Of a stretch of DNA of 64,000 nucleotides, positions 58,009 to 64,000 are shown in pieces. A program made the translations under genes and the position numbers. Source of the stretch: Photobacterium swingsii. Its GTDB lineage: Bacteria; Pseudomonadota; Gammaproteobacteria; Enterobacterales; Vibrionaceae. Numbering within the stretch: the first letter of the stretch is position 1; the number at the start of each line of letters is the position of its first letter. The notes beneath the pieces were generated by a model. That model worked only from the letters and a program-made list of their open reading frames with translations, made no database searches and had not been told where the DNA came from. The DNA lies in the NCBI RefSeq assembly GCF_024346715.1, contig NZ_AP024852.1, positions 992,001-1,056,000 on the forward strand, in the 5' to 3' direction.

Positions 58009-58115
58009 TGAGTTCAGGTATGAGTGGTGAAGCGCGAATTAATCAAGCATTGGTAAGCGTGACATCAGATGGATATAACAAATCCCTTAAGGGATATAAA
58101 AACGGATAGAACATC

Positions 58116-59282
58116 ATGAATCTGCACGAATATCAGGCAAAACAGCTGTTCGCTGAATGCGGTCTGCCAGTTCCAGAAGGATACGCTTGTGACACACCAC
58201 AAGAAGCGGCTGAGGCGGCGGGTAAAATTGGCGGCGACAAATGGGTAGTAAAATGTCAGGTTCACGCTGGTGGCCGTGGTAAAGCGGGCGGTGTAGAACT
58301 GCATGACACAAAAGAAGGCATTAAAGCATTCGCACAAAAGTGGCTAGGTAAAAATCTAGTGACTTACCAAACAGATGCGAATGGCCAACCAGTTACAAAA
58401 ATTCTGGTTGAAGAAGCATCAAATATCGCAAATGAACTGTACCTGGGTGCAGTTGTAGACCGCGGTACGCGCCGTATTGTTTTCATGGCATCGACTGAAG
58501 GTGGTGTGGAAATTGAAAAAGTGGCAGAAGAGACGCCAGAACTTATTCATAAAGCTGCGATCGATCCATTGGTTGGCCCTCAGGCTTATCAAGGCCGTGA
58601 ATTAGCATTTAAACTGGGTCTTAAAGGCGATCAAATTAAACAATTTACAAAGATCTTTATGGGTCTTGGTAACATGTTCTCTGAATACGATCTTGCTCTT
58701 TTAGAGATTAACCCTCTAGTTATCACCGGCGACGACAACCTAGTGTGCCTAGATGGTAAAATTAACATCGACTCAAATGCGATGTACCGTCAACCTAAAT
58801 TGCGTGAAATGCACGATCCTTCACAAGAAGATGAGCGTGAAGCACATGCCGCGAAATGGGAACTAAATTACGTTGCGTTGGATGGTAGCATTGGTTGTAT
58901 GGTTAATGGTGCCGGTCTGGCGATGGGTACGATGGATATCGTCAACCTACATGGTGGCCAGCCAGCAAACTTCCTTGATGTTGGTGGTGGTGCAACCAAA
59001 GAGCGTGTAACAGAAGCATTTAAAATCATCCTTTCCGATAGCAATGTAAAAGCCGTATTGGTTAACATTTTCGGTGGTATCGTTCGTTGTGATTTAATCG
59101 CAGAAGGTATCATTGGTGCTGTTGAAGAAGTGGGCGTTGAAGTGCCAGTGGTTGTTCGCCTTGAAGGTAACAATGCTGAGCTAGGAGCGTCGAAATTGGC
59201 TGAAAGCGGCCTAAACATTATTGCTGCGACTTCGTTGACTGAAGCAGCTGAGAAAGTAGTTGCTGCGGCGGAGGGTAAATAA
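58116..59282 (+). CDS. sucC: Succinyl-CoA synthetase beta subunit
   Basis: A 388-residue ATP-grasp subunit: [16 protein letters not shown] at the start, GGRGKAGGV phosphate loop, and [21 protein letters not shown]. It binds ADP/GDP and catalyses the nucleotide half of the reaction. Stop overlaps the sucD start by one base. Confidence 0.97.
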   Translation: MNLHEYQAKQLFAECGLPVPEGYACDTPQEAAEAAGKIGGDKWVVKCQVHAGGRGKAGGVELHDTKEGIKAFAQKWLGKNLVTYQTDANGQPVTKILVEEASNIANELYLGAVVDRGTRRIVFMASTEGGVEIEKVAEETPELIHKAAIDPLVGPQAYQGRELAFKLGLKGDQIKQFTKIFMGLGNMFSEYDLALLEINPLVITGDDNLVCLDGKINIDSNAMYRQPKLREMHDPSQEDEREAHAAKWELNYVALDGSIGCMVNGAGLAMGTMDIVNLHGGQPANFLDVGGGATKERVTEAFKIILSDSNVKAVLVNIFGGIVRCDLIAEGIIGAVEEVGVEVPVVVRLEGNNAELGASKLAESGLNIIAATSLTEAAEKVVAAAEGK

Positions 59283-60154
59283 TGTCAGTTCTAATTAATA
59301 AAGATACCAAGGTAATCTGTCAGGGTTTCACGGGTGGTCAAGGTACTTTCCACTCAGAGCAAGCTATTGCTTACGGTACACAAATGGTTGGTGGTGTTTC
59401 TCCTGGTAAAGGCGGCACCGAGCACCTAGGTCTTCCTGTTTTTAATACCGTGCGTGACGCTGTTGAAGCAACAGGGGCTACCGCTTCTGTGATTTATGTA
59501 CCAGCACCTTTCTGTAAAGATGCGATTCTTGAAGCGATTGATGCAGGCATCAAGCTGATTGTAACCATTACAGAAGGCATCCCAACGCTGGACATGCTTG
59601 ATGTAAAAGTACGCCTTGATGAAGCAGGCGTGCGCATGATTGGCCCTAATTGCCCAGGTGTCATTACACCTGACGAGTGCAAAATTGGCATTATGCCTGG
59701 TCATATCCACAAAGCGGGCAAAGTGGGTATTGTTTCTCGCTCTGGTACGTTGACGTACGAAGCTGTTAAGCAAACGACAGATGAAGGTTTTGGTCAATCA
59801 ACATGTGTTGGTATCGGTGGCGACCCGATTCCGGGGGCAAACTTTATCGATATTCTAGAGATGTTTGAAAAAGATCCTGCGACCGAAGCGATCGTAATGA
59901 TCGGTGAAATCGGTGGAACAGCAGAAGAAGAAGCGGCGGCTTACATTAAAGCTAACGTTACTAAACCTGTTGTGTCTTACATCGCAGGTGTGACTGCGCC
60001 TCCAGGGAAGCGTATGGGCCATGCTGGCGCGATTATTTCTGGTGGTAAAGGTACGGCTGACGATAAGTTTGCAGCGCTTGAAGCTGCTGGCGTTAAGACA
60101 GTGAAAAGTCTAGCTGAAATTGGCTCAGCACTACGTGAAGTCACTGGTTGGTAA
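59282..60154 (+). CDS. sucD: Succinyl-CoA synthetase alpha subunit
   Basis: A 290-residue CoA-binding subunit: [16 protein letters not shown] (CoA loop), [20 protein letters not shown], and the phosphorylated His in MGHAGAII. Forms a heterotetramer with SucC. Terminator follows. Confidence 0.97.
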   Translation: MSVLINKDTKVICQGFTGGQGTFHSEQAIAYGTQMVGGVSPGKGGTEHLGLPVFNTVRDAVEATGATASVIYVPAPFCKDAILEAIDAGIKLIVTITEGIPTLDMLDVKVRLDEAGVRMIGPNCPGVITPDECKIGIMPGHIHKAGKVGIVSRSGTLTYEAVKQTTDEGFGQSTCVGIGGDPIPGANFIDILEMFEKDPATEAIVMIGEIGGTAEEEAAAYIKANVTKPVVSYIAGVTAPPGKRMGHAGAIISGGKGTADDKFAALEAAGVKTVKSLAEIGSALREVTGW

Positions 60155-60170
60155 GCTTTTAATATTTAAC

Positions 60171-60197
60171 AAAAACCCGCTACTGGTTAGCGGGTTT
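60171..60197 (+). terminator. Terminator after sucD
   Basis: AAAAACCCGCTA, loop CTGGT, TAGCGGGTTTTTTT. Confidence 0.9.
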
Positions 60198-60275
60198 TTT
60201 TATGGAAATAACCCTACGCGATAATATAAAACAATGTATGATTGTGTCTTGTATTAGAGGGGGAGGAATTAGATA

Positions 60276-60581
60276 GTGAGAATAAATAAAGGGCTGAGCG
60301 TTGCATTATGTTTGGTCGCGAGCACCGCTGTTGCGAAACAAGATAAAGAGGCTTACCAAGATTGTATTTTGTCGTCAGCCTCTCAAGCGGAAGATAGTGC
60401 TGCGGCAAGTATCATGACTAATGCCTGTCACCGTTTATATATTGATAATTTTATGCTTAGCTCAAAAGATCAAGATTACTTTCAGTGCTTACTTGATTAT
60501 TTGCCTGATGTGAAAAAGCGTTCTGCAGCAGTGCAAGTACAACAAACTTGCGATCGAAAACACCGTAGTTTATTTAATTAG
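60276..60581 (+). CDS. Small secreted four-cysteine protein
   Basis: A 101-residue protein with a signal peptide (MRINKGLSVALCLVASTAVA) and four cysteines in the mature part (DCILSS, NACHRLY, FQCLLDY, TCDRKH) in a CX20CX17CX21C-type spacing, probably two disulfides in the periplasm. GTG start with GGGGGAGG nine bases upstream. It may belong to the vibrio four-cysteine small proteins known from VF_A0006; that is a memory-based guess. Function unknown. Stands between sucD and the zinc transport genes. Confidence 0.6.
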   Translation: MRINKGLSVALCLVASTAVAKQDKEAYQDCILSSASQAEDSAAASIMTNACHRLYIDNFMLSSKDQDYFQCLLDYLPDVKKRSAAVQVQQTCDRKHRSLFN

Positions 60582-60624
60582 GCCAGCAAAATACTTACTG
60601 GCCTAGTGATTTAGTCGTGAATAA

Positions 60625-61413
60625 TTAAGACGCTTCACCACGCTTGAATTGACTCAGCATAAACAAGGCGGCTGCCGCAACTACGACTGACGGACCTGCT
60701 GGGGTGTCGTAGTGCCACGACATAGCCAAACCAATAATAACAGCAATAGACCCTAAGGTTGAGGCGATTATCGCCATTGATTCAGGGCTTTTCGCAAATC
60801 GACGTGCTGTTGCCGCTGGAATAATGAGTAGTGAAGTAATAATCAAAGCACCGACAAACTTCATCGCGACCGCAATCACCATTCCCACCATAAGCATTAG
60901 TATCAAACGCATTAAATCAACATTAATACCTTCAACTTGCGCCAATTCTTCACTGATGGTCATCGACAGTAATGGTTGCCATAGCGTTACCAGCAAGGTT
61001 AAGACAACTGCTGCTCCTCCATAGATCCACAATAGATCAGACGTTGTAACGGCAAGTAAATCGCCGAAGAGGTATGACATTAGATCGATTCGGACATGAT
61101 CAAGGAAGCTAATTGCCACTAAACCTAACGACAAAGAACTATGGGCTAAAATGCCAAGTAAGGTGTCGGTTGCAACGTATTTTTGTTTTTGCAGCGTAAC
61201 CAAGATAACCGCCAATACTAAGCAGCAAATAAGCAAGGCAAGGTTGAGGTTAATGTTAAACAGAAAACCGAGCGCGATACCCAGCAGTGAAGCATGCGAA
61301 AGTGTATCGCCAAAATAAGCCATTTTTCGCCAGACAACAAATGACCCTAAAGGGCCTGCAATCATGGCGATACCAATGCCAGCAGCAAGGGCGGGTAAAA
61401 GGAACTCAAGCAT
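60625..61413 (-). CDS. znuB: Zinc ABC transporter permease ZnuB
   Basis: A 262-residue permease with about eight membrane segments: AGIGIAMIAGPLGSFVVWRKMAYFGDTLSHASLLGIALG (in parts), the family's conserved SHASLLG and TSLLIIPAATARRFA. Brings Zn2+ across the inner membrane with ZnuA/ZnuC. Start overlaps the end of znuC by eight bases. Confidence 0.95.
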   Translation of the reverse strand: MLEFLLPALAAGIGIAMIAGPLGSFVVWRKMAYFGDTLSHASLLGIALGFLFNINLNLALLICCLVLAVILVTLQKQKYVATDTLLGILAHSSLSLGLVAISFLDHVRIDLMSYLFGDLLAVTTSDLLWIYGGAAVVLTLLVTLWQPLLSMTISEELAQVEGINVDLMRLILMLMVGMVIAVAMKFVGALIITSLLIIPAATARRFAKSPESMAIIASTLGSIAVIIGLAMSWHYDTPAGPSVVVAAAALFMLSQFKRGEAS

Positions 61414-62194
61414 TTTTATTATCCGAACTAGGTGCTGAATGATCGTGTGTATGTTGGCATGGTCCCACAGGACTACCTGCTAAATCATGCTCATGATTGT
61501 GCTGGTGGTGATACAGCGCTAACTGTTCGCTTTGCTGTTTACCAAACAACGCCACATAAGATGGGTGGTTAGTGATTGCATCGGGTTCACCAGAGCAGCA
61601 AATGTGATGATGCAAACAAATGACATGATCGGTTTTTGCCATCACAAGATGCAAATCATGCGAAACCATTAAAATAGCACAGTTAAGTTTATCCCTGAGC
61701 GATTGGATTAGACTGTATAGCTCTAATTGGCCATTGACATCAACCCCTTGCACAGGCTCATCCAGCACTAAAACATCAGGCTGTTGTAATAAAGCACGTG
61801 CAAGTAGCACCCGTTGAGTTTCACCACCTGACAAGCTGTGCATATCGCTGTGGTGAAGGTGCGTACCACCAACTAAGCGCAGTGCTTCTATACGGTCAGC
61901 TTCAGAGTAGCGACCAGCCAAACGCATAAAGCGATCGACACTAAGTGGTAGCGAAGCATTAAGTTGCAGCTTTTGCGGGACGTAGCCAATGCGTAATCCC
62001 TTTTGGCGAATGACTTTGCCTGCAGATGGTTTACGTAATCCTGTGATGACCTTTACTAAGGTGGACTTTCCCGCGCCATTTGGTCCAATTAAGGTTGTGA
62101 TTTGGCCTCGTTCAAGTTTGAGTGAAACTTGATCAAGTACGTGCCGTTCCGCGAAGGTAACGGTGACTGACTGTAATTCAACTAATATGGTCAT
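61406..62194 (-). CDS. znuC: Zinc ABC transporter ATPase ZnuC
   Basis: A 262-residue ATPase: Walker A GPNGAGKSTLVK, signature LSGGETQRVLLARALL, Walker B LVLDEPVQGVD, H-loop VSHDLHLV. The C-terminus has a His-rich extension (HHQHNHEHD and CQHTHDHS) that may bind zinc. First gene of the leftward znuCB operon, divergent from znuA. Confidence 0.95.
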   Translation of the reverse strand: MTILVELQSVTVTFAERHVLDQVSLKLERGQITTLIGPNGAGKSTLVKVITGLRKPSAGKVIRQKGLRIGYVPQKLQLNASLPLSVDRFMRLAGRYSEADRIEALRLVGGTHLHHSDMHSLSGGETQRVLLARALLQQPDVLVLDEPVQGVDVNGQLELYSLIQSLRDKLNCAILMVSHDLHLVMAKTDHVICLHHHICCSGEPDAITNHPSYVALFGKQQSEQLALYHHQHNHEHDLAGSPVGPCQHTHDHSAPSSDNKNA

Positions 62195-62226
62195 AAAAAA
62201 GAGATTAGTAAGGACGTTAGCAAACT

Positions 62227-62249
62227 GAGATGTTACAATATAACACTAA
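62227..62249. promoter_or_regulatory. Zur operator between znuC and znuA
   Basis: GAGATGTTACAATATAACACTAA closely matches the gammaproteobacterial Zur palindrome (ATGTTATAnTATAACAT core). An overlapping perfect repeat AACACTAA / TTAGTGTT (62242-62265) lies on the znuA side and could form a hairpin in its leader. Confidence 0.7.
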
Positions 62250-62287
62250 TTTTTTTGTTAGTGTTCATAATTATAATGGAAACCAAT

Positions 62288-63181
62288 ATGAGTCGCTTTA
62301 TCTCATTCGGTCTAATCTTCACTTTTTTCTTTTCTAGTCAATTGATGGCAAAGGAGTTTAACGTTGTAACTAGTGTTAAGCCATTGCAATTGATCGTACA
62401 AGAATTGACCCAAGGTGTAACGACACCACACGTGTTATTGCCTGCGGGGGCTTCACCGCATGATTATGCATTGAAACCGTCAGATGTGAAAAAAATTCAT
62501 GATGCAGATTTGGTTATTTGGGTTGGCCCTGAGCTTGAAACCTTTATGGCTCGAATGCTATCAAATGATGTTACTAACATTGCTCTGACAAAACAGCCCA
62601 CAATTGATTTCTTATATTACGATCATGACGAGGAAGGTGACCATTCAGGGCATGATCATAGCCATGAAGGGGTAGACCCTCACTTTTGGATGGGACCAAC
62701 GCAATCATTACAGGCGGCAGCTGTGATCACTGATACATTGATTGCTTTTGATCCGTTGCATAAAAATGAATATAAAGTTAATCTTGCCCAGTTTGAAAAA
62801 TCGGTGAATATAGCTACCGATGAGTTAAAAAAACAGCTTCAACCTGTTGTGCAACATGGCTACTTCGTTTTCCATGATGGTTACGGTTATTTTGAAAAGT
62901 ATTTCAAGTTAAACAATTTGGGACACTTTACCGTCAAGCCAGATCGCCGACCTGGAGCTAAAACTCTTATTTCAATCCGTCGTGCACTGCAAGAGAAGCA
63001 AGCATACTGTGTTTTCAGTGAGCCACAGTTTTCTCCTGCAGTCGTGAGCAGTGTGGTAAACGGCACGGATGTCAGCATTGGTACATTAGATCCAATGGCT
63101 ACAAATATTGCTTACGAGCAGGGCGGGTACATCGCGTTCTTACAAGAACTAGGTCAAAGTTTTACCAAGTGTCTTAAATAA
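62288..63181 (+). CDS. znuA: Zinc ABC transporter substrate-binding protein ZnuA
   Basis: A 297-residue cluster 9 binding protein with a signal peptide (MSRFISFGLIFTFFFSSQLMA). Zinc histidines are in SPHDYAL and in PHFWMG; the His/Asp-rich loop HDEEGDHSGHDHSHEG between them is typical of ZnuA. The ATG at 62288 is preferred over ATG 62276 since GGA is eight bases upstream and the signal peptide starts there. Delivers Zn2+ to ZnuBC; Zur controlled. mepM follows after two bases. Confidence 0.93.
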   Translation: MSRFISFGLIFTFFFSSQLMAKEFNVVTSVKPLQLIVQELTQGVTTPHVLLPAGASPHDYALKPSDVKKIHDADLVIWVGPELETFMARMLSNDVTNIALTKQPTIDFLYYDHDEEGDHSGHDHSHEGVDPHFWMGPTQSLQAAAVITDTLIAFDPLHKNEYKVNLAQFEKSVNIATDELKKQLQPVVQHGYFVFHDGYGYFEKYFKLNNLGHFTVKPDRRPGAKTLISIRRALQEKQAYCVFSEPQFSPAVVSSVVNGTDVSIGTLDPMATNIAYEQGGYIAFLQELGQSFTKCLK

Positions 63182-63183
63182 TA

Positions 63184-64000
63184 ATGAAATTACATAAGGT
63201 CGCAGTTGCTACTATCAAGCAGCTTCCACGCCAACATCGTATTGCGCTAGCATCAACGTCTTTTGTGTTACTGGCTGCCTTGTTATGGCAGCCCTCGAAA
63301 CCAGTGACACTGAGCACCTTCGGCAATGATCAACGTGTAGATATTGCGTTGAGTACCGATTTAGAGAAGCTGTCAGATATGAACAGTGAGCCTATCGGGG
63401 AAGTTGTCGATCCTAAAGACCCTGAATTTTTGGTACCCAAAGATGAGTTAGAACAGCAGCTTCAAGAAGAAGTTGATGTTTCTCATAGCCATCAAGTGAC
63501 TTCGGGTGAAACCCTAGGCTCGATTTTTTCGCAATACGCGCTACCTATTTCTAATATGTACTCGCTAATCAATGTGAATAAATCGATTCAGAACTTACGT
63601 GTAGGTCAAACCATCGAATGGTCAGTTGACGACGACGGTCAAGTGACTGAGTTTTCGGTTAAGCGTAGTGCCAAAATCACCGATACCTTTTCGTTAACCA
63701 AAAACGGTTATTCTTACGAGCAAGTAGAAGAGAGCGGCGAGATAAAGCCTGTTGTACTTACTGGCCGTATCAGCGGGAGCTTTTATAACTCAGCGATGGC
63801 AGCTGGATTGACAGCAAACCAAATTCAGACGTTGGCGCAAAAATTACAATGGCGGTTTGATTTTGGTCGTGAAGCACGAAAAGGTGATCGCTTTGCTGTC
63901 TCTGTTGACCGTGAATTTATTGATGGTCGCGCCGTAAATAAAGGCGATGTAAAAGCTATCTACTACTTGAGTGGTAATCGCGAAGTCTTTGCGATGCGTT
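63184..64000 (+). CDS. mepM: Murein DD-endopeptidase MepM, 3'-truncated by window edge
   Basis: Open to the last base; 272 codons visible. An N-terminal membrane anchor (LASTSFVLLAALLW) is followed by an Asp/Glu-rich linker, a LysM-like/OapA segment (SGETLGSIFSQYALPI ... LRVGQTIEW) and GRISGSFYNSAMAAGL, as in E. coli MepM (YebA). The M23 catalytic domain with its zinc site would lie beyond the window. MepM cuts crosslinks in new peptidoglycan in the periplasm. E. coli also has it next to znuA; here it starts two bases after the znuA stop, so zinc supply and this zinc enzyme may be expressed together. Confidence 0.88.
   Translation, partial: MKLHKVAVATIKQLPRQHRIALASTSFVLLAALLWQPSKPVTLSTFGNDQRVDIALSTDLEKLSDMNSEPIGEVVDPKDPEFLVPKDELEQQLQEEVDVSHSHQVTSGETLGSIFSQYALPISNMYSLINVNKSIQNLRVGQTIEWSVDDDGQVTEFSVKRSAKITDTFSLTKNGYSYEQVEESGEIKPVVLTGRISGSFYNSAMAAGLTANQIQTLAQKLQWRFDFGREARKGDRFAVSVDREFIDGRAVNKGDVKAIYYLSGNREVFAMR

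Overview
The window looks like a chromosomal segment of a marine Vibrionaceae bacterium, most likely Photobacterium. It is moderately AT-rich and coding-dense, with no rRNA, tRNA, phage or CRISPR signal that I could see. The family is suggested by toxRS sitting between recR and htpG, an OmpH/OmpL-like porin, and small conserved proteins typical of vibrios (DUF2788, DUF2057). Gene order otherwise follows the enterobacterial core closely: ybaN-apt-dnaX-ybaB-recR-htpG-adk-hemH-gsk-ybaL, nagCAB/nagE-glnS-fur-fldA-ybfF-seqA-pgm, gltA/sdhCDAB-sucABCD and znuBC/znuA-mepM. The genus is an inference from content, not from a marker-gene search.

Layout. 1-9 kb is accessory: the end of an outer-membrane porin with a one-domain PstS-like protein, a Lys-rich S4 RNA-binding protein, a YidZ-type LysR regulator, an M16 lipoprotein peptidase, a divergent CDF-like membrane protein, and a PAP2 phosphatase fused to a predicted beta-barrel. 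9-14 kb is a leftward group: dinG, a TSUP permease, priC, a histone-deacetylase-like hydrolase and ybaM (54 aa). 14-17.5 kb has the major porin with a long T-rich upstream region, a DUF2057 protein, a DksA/TraR-like zinc-finger protein and a 38-aa membrane peptide. 17.5-34 kb is the recombination, replication and chaperone block with toxRS, then gsk, ydhF, asnB and a CPA2 antiporter. 34-39 kb is the GlcNAc regulon: nagB-nagA-nagC leftward and nagE rightward around a shared control region with a CRP site and repeated AAAATAAGTT boxes.

39.0-39.4 kb, between nagE and glnS, is the most unusual stretch. It has a long imperfect hairpin with a competing alternative pairing, an unannotated 42-aa ORF whose Shine-Dalgarno sequence and start lie in the hairpin loop, and a strong intrinsic terminator. 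The ORF resembles the SgrT spacing pattern and lies beside a glucose-family PTS permease, so it is a candidate dual-function small RNA/peptide controlling sugar uptake.

39.4-48.8 kb carries glnS, fur, fldA (with a Fur box), DUF2788, ybfF, seqA, pgm, DUF1853 and ybgI. Related short repeats with inverted ends lie at 6.5, 43.6 and 47.8 kb. 48.8-60.2 kb is the TCA block: gltA diverging from sdhCDAB-sucABCD. 60.2-64 kb has a four-cysteine secreted protein, the zinc uptake genes around a Zur-type operator, and the 5' part of mepM running off the window.
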